From Janthinobacterium rivuli (GTDB lineage Bacteria; Pseudomonadota; Gammaproteobacteria; Burkholderiales; Burkholderiaceae_D), in assembly GCF_029690045.1 (NCBI RefSeq), contig NZ_CP121464.1, positions 1,426,001-1,490,000 of the forward strand: a DNA stretch of 64,000 nt, in the 5' to 3' direction. The notes below the pieces were generated by a model. The model did no database searches. It saw only the letters and a list, made by a program, of their open reading frames with translations, and had not been told where the DNA came from. This document shows, one piece after another, positions 24,102 to 34,276 of the stretch (positions are counted from its first letter, which is position 1; every line of letters begins with the position of its first letter). The translations under genes were made by a program, and so were the position numbers.

Positions 24102-25517
24102 ATGGCAATGACAGCCGCAGAAGTCTTGAAGATGGTAGAAGAAAACGAAGTCAAATTCGTTGATTTCCGCTTTGCTGATACCCGTGGTAAAGAGCAGCAC
24201 GTGACGGTTCCCGTGTCGCACTTCGACATGGACAAATTCGAGTCGGGCCACGCCTTTGACGGTTCTTCGATCGCTGGCTGGAAAGGCATTGAAGCGTCCG
24301 ACATGATCTTGCTGCCGGATCCAAACACGGCCAATATCGACCCGTTCATGGAAGAAACGACCCTGTTCATGCAGTGCGACGTGATCGAACCGTCGGACGG
24401 CAAGGGCTACGACCGCGACCCGCGCTCGATCGCGAAACGCGCCGAAGCCTATCTGAAATCGTCGGGCATGGGCGACACCGCCTACTTCGGCCCTGAGCCA
24501 GAATTCTTCATCTTCGACAGCGTGCGCTGGAAGATCGACATGTCGGGCTGCTTCGTCAAGATCGGTTCGGACGAAGGTTCGTGGTCGACCGGCAAGGACA
24601 TCGAAGGCGGCAACAGCGGCCACCGTCCTACCGTCAAGGGCGGCTACTTCCCCGTGCCACCAGTGGACAGCTTCCAGGACATGCGTTCGGAAATGTGCCT
24701 GATTCTCGAGTCCTTGGGCATCCCGGTTGAGGTACATCATCACGAAGTGGCCGGCGCCGGCCAGAATGAAATCGGCACCAAGTTCTCGACCCTGGTCGAG
24801 CGCGCCGACTGGACGCAAAACCTGAAATACGTGGTGTGGAACGTGGCGCACAGCTATGGCAAGACCGCCACCTTCATGCCGAAACCTATCGTTGGCGACA
24901 ACGGTTCGGGCATGCACGTGCATCAATCCGTATGGAAAGATGGCAAAAACCTGTTCGCTGGCGACGGCTATGCCGGCCTGTCCGATTTCGCCCTGTACTA
25001 CATCGGCGGCATCATCAAGCACGCCAAGGCACTGAACGCGATCACCAACCCGGGCACCAACTCGTACAAGCGTCTGGTACCAGGCTACGAAGCACCAGTG
25101 AAACTGGCGTACTCGGCGAAAAACCGTTCCGCCTCGATCCGTATCCCGCACGTGGCCAATCCAAAAGGCCGCCGCGTCGAAGCGCGCTTCCCGGATCCAC
25201 TGGCGAACCCGTACCTGTGCTTCGCCGCACTGCTGATGGCTGGCCTGGACGGCGTTGCCAACAAGATCCATCCGGGCGAAGCCGCCTCGAAAGATCTGTA
25301 CCATCTGCCGCCAGAAGAAGACGCACTGATCCCGACCGTATGCGCTTCGCTGGAAGAAGCTCTGGATGCACTGGACAAGGACCGCGAGTTCCTGACCCGT
25401 GGCGGCGTGTTCAGCGATTCGATGATCGACGCTTACCTGGAACTGAAAATGCAGGACGTACAGCGCATGCGCATGACCACGCATCCTGCCGAGTTCGACA
25501 TGTACTACTCGCTGTAA
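24102..25517 (+). CDS. glnA: Type I glutamine synthetase
   Basis: The product is 471 aa, with AGGAGA upstream of ATG 24102. The GSI motifs are complete: [11 protein letters not shown], the ammonia/glutamate region EPEFFIFDS, the ATP-binding loop [14 protein letters not shown], and NRSASIRIP. The adenylylation tyrosine lies at about residue 400 in [10 protein letters not shown]. It forms glutamine from glutamate, ammonia and ATP. GlnE, encoded at 42641-45394, would control it by adenylylation of that Tyr. Transcription is from the sigma-54/NtrC region just upstream. It is followed by a terminator and then the ntrBC genes. Confidence 0.98.
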   Translation: MAMTAAEVLKMVEENEVKFVDFRFADTRGKEQHVTVPVSHFDMDKFESGHAFDGSSIAGWKGIEASDMILLPDPNTANIDPFMEETTLFMQCDVIEPSDGKGYDRDPRSIAKRAEAYLKSSGMGDTAYFGPEPEFFIFDSVRWKIDMSGCFVKIGSDEGSWSTGKDIEGGNSGHRPTVKGGYFPVPPVDSFQDMRSEMCLILESLGIPVEVHHHEVAGAGQNEIGTKFSTLVERADWTQNLKYVVWNVAHSYGKTATFMPKPIVGDNGSGMHVHQSVWKDGKNLFAGDGYAGLSDFALYYIGGIIKHAKALNAITNPGTNSYKRLVPGYEAPVKLAYSAKNRSASIRIPHVANPKGRRVEARFPDPLANPYLCFAALLMAGLDGVANKIHPGEAASKDLYHLPPEEDALIPTVCASLEEALDALDKDREFLTRGGVFSDSMIDAYLELKMQDVQRMRMTTHPAEFDMYYSL

Positions 25518-25552
25518 TGGCGCCACGCCGGCAATGTGCCGGTAGTGAATAA

Positions 25553-25591
25553 AAAACGCGGGTGAGGCGATGGTCTCGCCCGCGTTTTTTT
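25553..25591 (+). terminator. Terminator after glnA
   Basis: The stem ACGCGGG-TGAGG / TCTCG-CCCGCGT is followed by TTTTTT; an A-run on the 5' side makes it near-symmetrical. It reduces but may not abolish read-through into ntrBC. Confidence 0.82.
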
Positions 25592-25671
25592 ATGCAGTAC
25601 CAATGCGGCGCCAGTACGGTGTTGTATAGTCGGCCAAGGATTGATACGGCACGAGCCGACAGGAGTGAAGA

Positions 25672-26181
25672 TTGACCAAGCATTACAGAATGGCGCTGAT
25701 GGCAGGATTGCTGGGCGCGGCGGCACAGGCGCACGGGCAGCTGTATGTCTGCGCCGATGCGCAAGGACACAAGACGTACACGGACAAGCGGGCTGGCGCG
25801 CATTGCCAGCTGCTCGATTTGCCGGGCGCCATGACGGAGCCGCCACGCAGGACGGCGCCGCTGGCCGGCGCGCCGGCCCGGCCCGCCACGCAGGCGGCGG
25901 CCACGGCTGCGCCTGCCGCTGGCGCGTTTCCCAAGGTCGATGGCGCCGAACAGCGCGCGCGCGACCTGGACCGGCGCCAGATCCTGCAGGACGAATTGCG
26001 CAGCGAAGAGCAGAAGCTGGCGGCGCAGCGGCTGGAATTCAATGCCGGCCAGCCCGAGCGCCAGGGCAATGAGCGTAACTATGCGAAATACCAGGAAAGA
26101 GTGGCGCAGTTGAAGGACAACATTGGCCGGACACAGCAGAACGTCGAGGCCCTGAAACGCGAGATCGCGAATATTCGGTAA
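25672..26181 (+). CDS. DUF4124 domain-containing exported protein
   Basis: The product is 169 aa from TTG 25672 with AGGAG 6 nt upstream. A short signal peptide (MALMAGLLGAAAQAHGQ) is followed by the DUF4124 core LYVCADAQGHKTYTDKRAGAHC, whose two Cys residues may form a disulfide. A Pro/Ala-rich linker and a C-terminal coiled coil of about 80 residues (LRSEEQKLAAQRLEF ... NVEALKREIANI) complete it. The function is unknown. It lies 5 bp before ntrB, so it is almost certainly co-transcribed with ntrBC. A link to nitrogen control is only positional. Confidence 0.82.
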   Translation: MTKHYRMALMAGLLGAAAQAHGQLYVCADAQGHKTYTDKRAGAHCQLLDLPGAMTEPPRRTAPLAGAPARPATQAAATAAPAAGAFPKVDGAEQRARDLDRRQILQDELRSEEQKLAAQRLEFNAGQPERQGNERNYAKYQERVAQLKDNIGRTQQNVEALKREIANIR

Positions 26182-26186
26182 AGCAC

Positions 26187-27275
26187 ATGACACTAGACAA
26201 CCATTCCAGCCGTCCCGCCCACCTGGCCGGCCTTGATTTGCTGGCCTCGGCCGTGATCCTGCTCGATGGCGATGGCCGCATCAGCTATGCCAACGCGGCG
26301 GCGGAAAACTTGCTGGAAAGCTCATTGAAGGCCTTGTCGCGGCAAAAGCTGACGGCGCTGTTCTTGAATCCCGAGGAGCTGGCCGGCATTTGCGCGCAGG
26401 CGCTCGAACATAAATTTTCCGACTTGCGCCAGGATCTGAGCCTGGAGCGCCTGGGGCGCGAGCCGCTGCGCGTGCACAGCATCGTCAGCGCGCTCGACGC
26501 GCCGCGCGACGGCGTGCTGATCGAGCTGCGCGAAAACGTGCAGCAATTAAAACTCGACCGTGAGGAGCGCATCCTCGACCAGAGCCAGGTCAACAAGGAG
26601 CTGATCCGCAACCTGGCGCATGAAATCAAGAACCCGCTGGGCGGCATCCGCGGCGCGGCGCAGCTGCTGGAGCTGGAATTGCCGGCCCTGCACCTGAGCG
26701 AGCTGCGCGAATACACGCAAGTGATCATTAAGGAAGCGGACCGCCTGCAAACCCTGGTCGACCGCCTGCTGGCGCCGCACCGCCGCCCGCATATCGTCGG
26801 CGACGTGAATATCCACGAAGTGTGTGAAAGGGTCCGCAGCCTGATCCTGGCCGAGTTTCCCAGCGGCCTGACCATTTCGCGCGATTACGACGCGTCGATT
26901 CCCGAGTTTCGCGGCGACAAGGAGCAATTGATACAGACCGTGCTCAACATCGCGCATAACGCGGCGCAGGCACTGGCCGAACGCATCGAAGCGGGCGATG
27001 CCGAGCTCATTTTCAAGACGCGCGTGGCGCGCCAGGTGACCCTGGCCAAGGTCCGTTACGGCCTGGCATTAGACTTGCATATCATTGACAATGGACCGGG
27101 CATCGCACCCCAGATCTGCGACCGGATTTTCTACCCGCTGGTGTCGGGCAGGGAAGGCGGCAGTGGGTTGGGACTGACCTTGGCGCAAACCTTCGTGCAA
27201 CAGCACCTGGGCGTGATCGAGTGCGAAAGCCGGCCTGGATACACCGATTTCAGGATCGTTCTACCCTTGCCATAA
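26187..27275 (+). CDS. glnL: Nitrogen regulation sensor histidine kinase NtrB
   Basis: The product is 362 aa. An N-terminal PAS domain (LDLLASAVILLDGDGRISYANAAAENLL) precedes the dimerisation helix with the phosphorylated His in RNLAHEIKNPLGG. ATPase boxes follow: N-box LIQTVLNIAHNAAQAL, G1 IIDNGPGIAPQI and GREGGSGLGLTLAQ. There are no membrane segments, so it is the cytoplasmic kinase that, with PII, phosphorylates NtrC when nitrogen is limiting. It is 48 bp upstream of ntrC. Confidence 0.96.
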   Translation: MTLDNHSSRPAHLAGLDLLASAVILLDGDGRISYANAAAENLLESSLKALSRQKLTALFLNPEELAGICAQALEHKFSDLRQDLSLERLGREPLRVHSIVSALDAPRDGVLIELRENVQQLKLDREERILDQSQVNKELIRNLAHEIKNPLGGIRGAAQLLELELPALHLSELREYTQVIIKEADRLQTLVDRLLAPHRRPHIVGDVNIHEVCERVRSLILAEFPSGLTISRDYDASIPEFRGDKEQLIQTVLNIAHNAAQALAERIEAGDAELIFKTRVARQVTLAKVRYGLALDLHIIDNGPGIAPQICDRIFYPLVSGREGGSGLGLTLAQTFVQQHLGVIECESRPGYTDFRIVLPLP

Positions 27276-27323
27276 GCGAGGCGGTATCCCACCCATGAAA
27301 TCCATTGCGGGACGCACACACTA

Positions 27324-28814
27324 ATGAAGCCAATCTGGATAGTTGACGACGACGAATCAATCCGCTGGGTGCTGGAAAAAGCCCTGGCGCGGGAAAATCT
27401 CGCCACCAAGAGTTTTGCCAATGCGCGCGACGCCATCGCCGCGCTGGAATTTGACACGCCGCAAGTGCTCGTGTCCGATATCCGCATGCCGGGCGCGTCC
27501 GGCCTGGAATTGCTGCAGACGGTCAAGTCGCGCTTTCCCGGCTTGCCAGTCATCATCATCACGGCCTTTTCCGACCTCGATTCGGCCGTCGCAGCCTTCC
27601 AGGGCGGCGCCTTCGAATACCTGGCCAAGCCGTTTGACATCGACAAGGCTGTCGAGCTGATCCGCCGCGCGCTGGAAGAAAGCCTGCGCGAGACCAGCGT
27701 TGAGTCGGGCCCGTCGGAAACGCCGGAAATCCTCGGCCAGGCGCCGGCCATGCAGGAAGTGTTTCGCGCCATCGGCCGCCTGTCGCAATCGAATGTCACC
27801 GTGCTCATCACGGGCGAATCCGGTTCCGGCAAGGAACTCGTGGCGCGCGCGCTGCACAAGCACAGCCCGCGCGCGGCGCAGCCCTTCATTGCCCTGAACA
27901 CGGCGGCCATCCCCAAGGATTTGCTGGAATCGGAACTGTTCGGCCATGAACGCGGTGCCTTTACGGGCGCGCAGACGACGCGCCGCGGCCGCTTCGAGCA
28001 AGCCGAGAACGGCACCTTGTTCCTCGATGAAATCGGCGACATGCCGTTCGACCTGCAGACGCGCTTGCTGCGCGTATTGTCCGACGGCCATTTCTATCGC
28101 GTCGGCGGGCATCAGCCCATGAAGGCGAACGTGCGCGTCATTACGGCCACGCACCAGAACCTCGAGCAGCGCGTGCGTGACGGCCTGTTCCGCGAAGACT
28201 TGTATCACCGCCTGAACGTGATCCGGCTGCGCCTGCCCAGTTTGCGGGAGCGGCGCGAGGATATCCCCATTCTGGTGCGCCACTTCCTGGTGCAAAGCGC
28301 GCGTCAGCTGGGCGTGGAAGCCAAGCGCATGAGCGAGCCGACGATGCAGTTCTTGAGCAGCCTCGACTTGCCCGGCAATGTGCGTCAGCTGGAAAACCTG
28401 TGCAACTGGATCACCGTCATGGCGCCAGGCCAGACGGTGGAAATCAAGGACTTGCCGTTGGAACTGACGCAGGGGCAGGGCGATGGCGCCGCCACGGTGG
28501 CGGCGAGCGAAGCTGTGCCGGCGGCCGTTGCCCATGCGCAGGGCGGCCAGGTCTTTGAAGCGGCCGCGCCTGCCAATGGCGCGCCGCCGGGCTGGATTGG
28601 TTTACTGGAATTGCAGGCGGCCGGCATGCTGGGCGCAGGGCAGCAGGAAGTCATGGCCGTGCTGGGGCGGCAATTCGAGTCGGCCCTGATCAAGACGGCG
28701 CTCAAGCATACGCACGGGCGCAAGAATGACGCCGCCGTGCGCCTGGGCATCGGCCGCAACACCATCACCCGCAAGATATCCGAACTGGGCATCGACGGCG
28801 CCAAGGACGACTGA
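27324..28814 (+). CDS. glnG: Nitrogen regulation response regulator NtrC
   Basis: The product is 496 aa. The receiver domain has the phospho-acceptor at Asp52 (VSDIRMPG). The sigma-54 AAA+ domain has Walker A GESGSGKE, GAFTGAQ near residue 212 (contact with sigma-54) and Walker B TLFLDEIGDMP. A C-terminal Fis-type helix-turn-helix (TALKHTHGRKNDAAVRLGIGRNTITRKI) completes it. An Ala/Gly-rich linker of about 60 residues separates the AAA+ domain from the DNA-binding domain. It activates sigma-54 promoters such as the one before glnA. It pairs with NtrB upstream. Confidence 0.97.
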   Translation: MKPIWIVDDDESIRWVLEKALARENLATKSFANARDAIAALEFDTPQVLVSDIRMPGASGLELLQTVKSRFPGLPVIIITAFSDLDSAVAAFQGGAFEYLAKPFDIDKAVELIRRALEESLRETSVESGPSETPEILGQAPAMQEVFRAIGRLSQSNVTVLITGESGSGKELVARALHKHSPRAAQPFIALNTAAIPKDLLESELFGHERGAFTGAQTTRRGRFEQAENGTLFLDEIGDMPFDLQTRLLRVLSDGHFYRVGGHQPMKANVRVITATHQNLEQRVRDGLFREDLYHRLNVIRLRLPSLRERREDIPILVRHFLVQSARQLGVEAKRMSEPTMQFLSSLDLPGNVRQLENLCNWITVMAPGQTVEIKDLPLELTQGQGDGAATVAASEAVPAAVAHAQGGQVFEAAAPANGAPPGWIGLLELQAAGMLGAGQQEVMAVLGRQFESALIKTALKHTHGRKNDAAVRLGIGRNTITRKISELGIDGAKDD

Positions 28815-28821
28815 TTGCCGT

Positions 28822-28937
28822 CCGGACGGGGTTTATGCCCCGTCCGCTTCCCCTTGCGGCGTTTCTCGCACGCCACAACACCCACAACAATGACAGGCGA
28901 TAAGGTAAGCTGGCGCCTGCCGGACTGTTTCGTCCGG
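28822..28937 (+). terminator. Two GC-rich hairpins between ntrC and corA
   Basis: The first stem is CGGACGGGG / CCCCGTCCG (28823-28846). The second is CCGGAC / GTCCGG (28920-28937), followed by a T-rich stretch TCTTAACTTTATT. Neither has a full U-tract. The second sits 23 nt before the corA start and could act as a terminator or leader hairpin. Confidence 0.45.
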
Positions 28938-28960
28938 TCTTAACTTTATTGTGGAACTGT

Positions 28961-29926
28961 ATGCTGATTAACTGCGTGGCCTACCAGGATGGCAAAAAAC
29001 TGGCCGACTTGCCGATCGACGACATCAGCGATTACGTCGAGCGCCCCGATTGTTTCGTCTGGGTCGCCCTGCTCGACGCCACGCCGGACGAACTGAAACA
29101 GATGCAGCACGAGTTTTGCCTGCACGAACTGGCGGTCGAGGACGCACAGCGGGGCCACCAGCGCCCGAAGATCGAGGAATATGGCGATTCCCTGTTTGCC
29201 GTCGTGAAAACCGTGGAAATGGTCGAGAACGAACTGGTGCTGGGCGAAGTCGACATTTTTGTCGGCGCCAACTACGTGCTCTCGTCGCGCAGCAACAGCT
29301 CGCAAGGTTTCCTTGGTGTCCGCGCGCGCGCCGAGCGCGAACCGCACTTGCTGCGCCAGGGTTCGGCCTTCGTGCTGTACGCGCTGATGGACGCCGTCGT
29401 CGACCGTTACTTTCCCGTGCTCGACGCGCTGGAATCGGAGCTGGAACTGATCGAGGACCGCATCTTCGACCGTGGCACCGAGCGCGACAATATTGAACGG
29501 CTGTATCAGTTGAAACGCAAGGTCATGGTCTTGCGCCATGTGGTCGCGCCCCTGATGGAAGCGGTGGGCAAGCTGCACGGCGGCCGCGTGCCGCCGCTGT
29601 GCCACGATACCCAGGAGTATTTCCGCGACGTGCACGACCACTTGGCGCGCATCAACGGCACGCTCGACACCATCCGCGACACGATCAGCACGGCCATCCA
29701 GGTGAATCTGTCGATGGTGGCCATCGACGAGAGTGAAGTGAACAAGCAGTTGGCAGCCTGGGCGGCCATCTTTGCCGTGTTCACGGCGTTTGCCGGCATC
29801 TGGGGCATGAACTTCAAGTTCATGCCGGAGCTGGACTGGCATTATGGCTATCCGGCCGCCGTGGCAGTGATGAGCTGTGTCTGCGGTTATATGTATTACT
29901 TGTTCAAGCGTTCCGGCTGGCTGTAA
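28961..29926 (+). CDS. corA: CorA-type magnesium/cobalt transporter
   Basis: The product is 321 aa from ATG 28961 (MLINCVAYQDG). A long cytoplasmic alpha/beta and stalk-helix region is followed by two C-terminal membrane segments (AAIFAVFTAFAGIWGMNF, YPAAVAVMSCVCGYMYYLF). The diagnostic GMN motif ends the first membrane segment and forms the selectivity loop. It is a homopentameric Mg2+ channel in the inner membrane. It follows ntrC, but a nitrogen link is not indicated. A hairpin lies just upstream of its start. Confidence 0.95.
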   Translation: MLINCVAYQDGKKLADLPIDDISDYVERPDCFVWVALLDATPDELKQMQHEFCLHELAVEDAQRGHQRPKIEEYGDSLFAVVKTVEMVENELVLGEVDIFVGANYVLSSRSNSSQGFLGVRARAEREPHLLRQGSAFVLYALMDAVVDRYFPVLDALESELELIEDRIFDRGTERDNIERLYQLKRKVMVLRHVVAPLMEAVGKLHGGRVPPLCHDTQEYFRDVHDHLARINGTLDTIRDTISTAIQVNLSMVAIDESEVNKQLAAWAAIFAVFTAFAGIWGMNFKFMPELDWHYGYPAAVAVMSCVCGYMYYLFKRSGWL

Positions 29927-30060
29927 AAAATTCCTGTGTATCTGTATTATTAAGCAATAGCCAGGGGTACAATCGCGGCAGGTCCGCTGGGGCGGGCCAT
30001 GGCTGAGAGTCGCCGCGCCGGCAGGCGTGGCTGCGCTTGCGGTGCCGTGCAGGAGCATTC

Positions 30061-31434
30061 ATGAGTATTCCGTTGTTCGATGTGAATTCGCAAGAACCCC
30101 TGTTCGATGCCGAGCAGCGGCGCACCCTGGCGGAAGCGGCCCTGCGCTCGATTACCGCCTCGACGGCGCACGCCCGTGGCGACGACTTCCTGCGCATTCT
30201 CGTCAAAGACCTGGCCGAAGCACTCGACGTGCACTATGTGATCGCCGGGCGCCTGGTGCGCCTGGACGATGGCAGCGAAGGCATCCGCACCCTGGCCCTG
30301 TGGGGCGGCGATGGCTACCAGCCGAATATCGAATACAGCCTGCAGCACACGCCTTGCCAGGACGTGACCTGCCAGAGCATGTGTTTTCACGGCAGCGATA
30401 TCCAGCGTCGCTTTCCATTCGATAGCCTCCTGGTCGACATGCGGGCGGAAAGCTATGTCGGCATGCCGCTGATCGATACCGATGGCAAGACCCTGGGCAT
30501 CCTGTCGGCCATCGACACGCGGCCCATCGATGAAAACAAGCGTTTGCTGGCCTTGCTGCTGCTGTCGATCTTCTCGGCGCGCGGCGCGGCCGAGCTGCAG
30601 CACCAGGAGCGCACCCAACAGCTGGAAGAAATCGTGCGCCAGCGCAGCGAATCGCTGCTGGCGGCGCAGGCGAACCTGATCGAGCAGGAGCAGATGGCGG
30701 CCCTCGGTTCGCTGGTGGCCGGGGTCTCGCATGAAGTCAACACCCCCATCGGCGTGGCGCTGACGGCGGCGTCGAGCATGGGCAGCTATGCCGACCAGCT
30801 GGTGCAACTGCTGGGCGGCGCCAAGGTCAGCCGCGCCGAACTGATCGACATTGCCGAGTCGCTGAAAGGCGCGGCCGCCTTGATCGAGCGCAACCTGGCG
30901 CGCGCCGCCGACCTGATCGGCAACTTCAAGCAGCTGGCCGTGGACCAGGTCAGCGAATACGTGGCCGACCTGGCCCTGCACGACTATGTGCACGGCCTGG
31001 TGTCGGCGCACAGCCCGGAACTGCGCAAGGCGGCGCTGGGCGTGGAACTCGATATCGCGCCCGATTGCCAGGTGCGCCTGGCGGCCGGCAAGCTGTCGCA
31101 AATCCTCTCGAACCTGTTGATGAACAGCGCCCGCCACGGCTATCCGCAGGGCGGGCCGGGGCGCATCACGATACGCGCGCGCATCGAGGCGGACGGTGAT
31201 GAGGCGGCTACGCGCTGGCTGCTGCTGGAATTTTCCGACGACGGCATCGGCCTGGCGCCGGCCGTGCGCGAACACATGTTTGAACCGTTTTTCACCACCA
31301 AGCGGGGCCAGGGCGGCTCCGGCCTGGGCATGCACATCGTCTACACGATCGTGCAGCAACTGGGCGGCCAGGTGTGCGCCATCGACAGCACACCCGGCTG
31401 CCATATACAGATCAGGCTACCGCTGGCAGCCTGA
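30061..31434 (+). CDS. GAF-domain sensor histidine kinase
   Basis: The product is 457 aa from ATG 30061, with AGGAG upstream. An N-terminal GAF domain spans about residues 35-170 (YVIAGRLVRL, TPCQDVTCQSMCFHG, YVGMPLIDTDGKTLGIL). A coiled coil (QHQERTQQLEEIVRQRSESL) leads to the phospho-acceptor helix GVSHEVNTPIGVAL. The ATPase domain has LSQILSNLLMNSARHG, FSDDGIGLAP and GGSGLGMHIVY. There is no membrane segment and no adjacent response regulator, so it is an orphan cytoplasmic kinase. The signal is unknown; the Cys cluster in the GAF domain (C-x4-C-x3-C) could bind metal or sense redox (inference). Confidence 0.88.
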   Translation: MSIPLFDVNSQEPLFDAEQRRTLAEAALRSITASTAHARGDDFLRILVKDLAEALDVHYVIAGRLVRLDDGSEGIRTLALWGGDGYQPNIEYSLQHTPCQDVTCQSMCFHGSDIQRRFPFDSLLVDMRAESYVGMPLIDTDGKTLGILSAIDTRPIDENKRLLALLLLSIFSARGAAELQHQERTQQLEEIVRQRSESLLAAQANLIEQEQMAALGSLVAGVSHEVNTPIGVALTAASSMGSYADQLVQLLGGAKVSRAELIDIAESLKGAAALIERNLARAADLIGNFKQLAVDQVSEYVADLALHDYVHGLVSAHSPELRKAALGVELDIAPDCQVRLAAGKLSQILSNLLMNSARHGYPQGGPGRITIRARIEADGDEAATRWLLLEFSDDGIGLAPAVREHMFEPFFTTKRGQGGSGLGMHIVYTIVQQLGGQVCAIDSTPGCHIQIRLPLAA

Positions 31435-31449
31435 TCTGCTGTACGGACC

Positions 31450-33078
31450 TCAGGCGGCGGCCATCGACAGCGCTACCGCCTCTGCCACTTTGATGCCATC
31501 GACGGCCGCCGACAGGATGCCGCCCGCATAGCCGGCGCCTTCGCCAGCGGGGAACAGGCCGCGCGTGTTCAGGCTTTGCAGGTTGTCGTCGCGGCGCTTG
31601 ATGCGGATCGGCGACGAGGTACGCGTTTCCACGCCCGTCAGCACGGCGTCGGCCTTGTAGTAGCCCTTGATCTGCTTGTTGAACGCCGGAAACGCTTCAC
31701 GCAGGGCCGTGATCGCGTATTCGGGCAAGGACGGCGCCAGGTCCGTCAGGTGCACGGCCGGCTTGTAGGACGGCACCACGCTGCCGAACTCCGTCGAGGC
31801 GCGGCCAGCGACGAAGTCGCCGACCAATTGCCCCGGGGCATCGTAGTTGCCGCCGCCCAAGGCAAACGCGCGCTCTTCCAGTTCGCGCTGCAGGGCGATG
31901 CCGGCCAGCGGGTCGCCCGGGTAGTCGGCCGGCGTGATGCCGACGACGATGGCGCTGTTGGCGTTGCGCTCGTTGCGCGAATACTGGCTCATGCCGTTCG
32001 TCACCAGGCGGCCCGGTTCCGAGGCGGCCGCCACCACCGTGCCGCCCGGACACATGCAGAAGCTGTAGACGGAACGGCCATTGCTGGCGTGGTGCACGAG
32101 CTTGTAGTCGGCCGCGCCCAGGATAGGGTGGCCGGCGCTGGGGCCGAAGCGGCAGCTGTCGATCAAGGATTGCGGATGTTCCACGCGGAAGCCGATCGAG
32201 AACGGTTTCGCTTCGATGTACACGCCGCGCTTGTGCAGCATCTCGAAGGTGTCGCGCGCGCTGTGGCCGATGGCCAGCACGACGTGGTTGCTGGCGATGG
32301 TTTCACCATTGTCCAGCACCACGCCGCGCACCTGGCCACCGTCGGCACCGGGGACGATGTCGAGGTCGACCACCTTGCTGCTGAAACGGTATTCGCCGCC
32401 CAGTTGCTCGATGTTCGCGCGCATTTCTTCCACCATCTTGACCAGGCGGAAGGTGCCGATGTGCGGCTTGCTCACATACATGATTTCCTCGGGCGCGCCC
32501 GCCTTGACGAATTCCGTCAGGACCTTGCGGCCGTAATGCTTGGGATCCTTGATCTGGCTGTACAGCTTGCCGTCCGAGAAGGTGCCGGCGCCGCCTTCGC
32601 CGAACTGCACGTTCGATTCCGGATTCAGTTCGCGCTTGCGCCAGAAGCCGAAGGTGTCGACCGTGCGTTCGCGCACCTGCTTGCCCCGTTCCAGGATGAG
32701 GGGACGCAAGCCCATCTGCGCCAGGATCAGCGCCACGAACAGGCCGCACGGACCCGTGCCGATGACGATGGGGCGCGGTTCAGTGCTGTGGCCGGCCAGC
32801 TGTTCGCCGCCAGCGACGAATTTGTAGTCGGTATCGGGCGCGGGCATCAGGTGCACATCGTGCTGCAGGCGCGCCAGCACGGCCGCTTCATTTTTGACGT
32901 CCACATGCAGCGAGTAAATCAACACCACGGCGCTGCGCTTGCGCGCGTCATAGCTGCGTTTGAAGACGGTAAAGCCGAGCAAATCGGCGGCGGCTATGTC
33001 CAGGCGCGCCAGGATGGCGGCGGGCAGGGCCGCTTCGTCGTGTTCGAGGGGGAGTTTTACTTCGTTGAGTCGCAACAT
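31450..33078 (-). CDS. NAD(P)/FAD-dependent dehydrogenase (COG2509 type)
   Basis: The product is 542 aa from ATG 33078 (MLRLNEVKLPLEHD); no strong ribosome site. An N-terminal domain of about 90 residues precedes the FAD dinucleotide motif VIGTGPCGLFVALILAQMG with ILERG. NVQFGEGGAGTFSDGKLYS and the C-terminal GLFPAGEGAGYAGGILSAAVDG complete the flavoprotein pattern. These are conserved but poorly characterised cytoplasmic flavoproteins. It is convergent with the histidine kinase gene 15 bp away, and has a long upstream non-coding region. Confidence 0.88.
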   Translation of the reverse strand: MLRLNEVKLPLEHDEAALPAAILARLDIAAADLLGFTVFKRSYDARKRSAVVLIYSLHVDVKNEAAVLARLQHDVHLMPAPDTDYKFVAGGEQLAGHSTEPRPIVIGTGPCGLFVALILAQMGLRPLILERGKQVRERTVDTFGFWRKRELNPESNVQFGEGGAGTFSDGKLYSQIKDPKHYGRKVLTEFVKAGAPEEIMYVSKPHIGTFRLVKMVEEMRANIEQLGGEYRFSSKVVDLDIVPGADGGQVRGVVLDNGETIASNHVVLAIGHSARDTFEMLHKRGVYIEAKPFSIGFRVEHPQSLIDSCRFGPSAGHPILGAADYKLVHHASNGRSVYSFCMCPGGTVVAAASEPGRLVTNGMSQYSRNERNANSAIVVGITPADYPGDPLAGIALQRELEERAFALGGGNYDAPGQLVGDFVAGRASTEFGSVVPSYKPAVHLTDLAPSLPEYAITALREAFPAFNKQIKGYYKADAVLTGVETRTSSPIRIKRRDDNLQSLNTRGLFPAGEGAGYAGGILSAAVDGIKVAEAVALSMAAA

Positions 33079-34231
33079 GGTGTCTATCCGAAAAGTGCAG
33101 GGCTCCGTATCTAGCGGAGAGTGGGCAGCCGCGTGGCGTGGCGCAAGGCGGCATTTTACTCCTTCTGGCACGCAATGCATGGCGGCCCGGGCGGATGTCG
33201 GGCCATTTTCCTGCCCCATGGAAGTTGCCGGCGGCCGGGTTCAGCGCAGGAGGCGGCGCTTCCCCAGACGTCATGGTGGCATCGGCTACATGAGGCGATG
33301 GCATGACAGCAAACTTCCGCAATGCACCATTTGGGTGCGCCAGCCTGTCGTTGAACAGCCTCGGCTGGCATTTGCAATGCGGTAGGCAAACTCTGCCTGA
33401 AAAGTTGATGGCGAGGTGTTTTACCTGTCTTTGAGCACAGTTCATTTTGTGTGCTGGGGAGCTGTTTTTGCACGCTCAAATTACACACGTCCGTGCACCG
33501 GTTGATCAGGCGGGCTAGCGGTCAAATAAATTGATTATCAATATGTATAGGCAAATTCTGAATTTTCTTGCCAAGTTGAATGGACAAGAAGTGCAGCAGC
33601 GATACGGGGAGAGGGGATTTTTGGCAGCCTCGGGACGGCTGCCATCGTGGCATGGCGGGGCAGCGTGCTGCTGGGGCTGCCACATTGAAGCTTCGCGCGC
33701 GGGAAGGATGCTGCGCTCCGGCACCGGCCATCCAAGTCTGCTTTTTATTTCAAATTATTGCGTTTAATAACTGCGGAATTACTCGATGCGATTCTCCCGG
33801 AATGGCGAGGTTATTGCATTTCCGAGTTAATTTCTTTGATTGTTCAGATATGATTTTTTGATGGTGCTGATTTTTTTGTTTCTCAGAGGGGAGGGAATGC
33901 AGGGTATATTTCTATTTGTTATTTATTTTAATATTGAATATAAAAATTTCACTGCAGGATTTTGATAATCGTTGGTGTATCTAATAACTTATATTCAAAT
34001 GTGAATATTCTCGTTGAAGATATTCATACAATGTAATTGAAAACTTAAGATTTGAATAGTTCAATTCGATTGTGTGTTGTCAATCTGCAACAGGCCTGCC
34101 GCCATCCCACAGGCTTCGCGTGCTGAAAGGCAGGGTGCCAAGGGCTGCAGGCGCGCCACGCCAGGCATTTCAGATTGTGGCCATGCACGCGAGACGCACG
34201 CAACGTCATGTGTTTTTAAACAATAATTTTT

Positions 34232-34255
34232 CGCATATTAATATGCGTTTTTTTT
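34232..34255 (+). terminator. Orphan intrinsic terminator in the AT-rich region
   Basis: The 16-bp palindrome CGCATATTAATATGCG (stem CGCATA, loop TTAA) is followed by T8. No gene ends upstream, so it would terminate an unannotated transcript such as a small RNA. Confidence 0.5.
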
Positions 34256-34259
34256 GCAG

Positions 34260-34276
34260 TGCATCAAAATGGTGCA
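34260..34276 (+). promoter_or_regulatory. NtrC-like box upstream of the Oar-like receptor gene
   Basis: TGCATCAAAATGGTGCA agrees with the enteric NtrC consensus TGCACTAAAATGGTGCA at 15 of 17 positions. It is at least as good as the two boxes before glnA in this window. It lies about 290 bp upstream of the receptor start. I found no correctly spaced GG-N10-GC sigma-54 promoter between it and the gene, so its function is uncertain. Confidence 0.4.
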
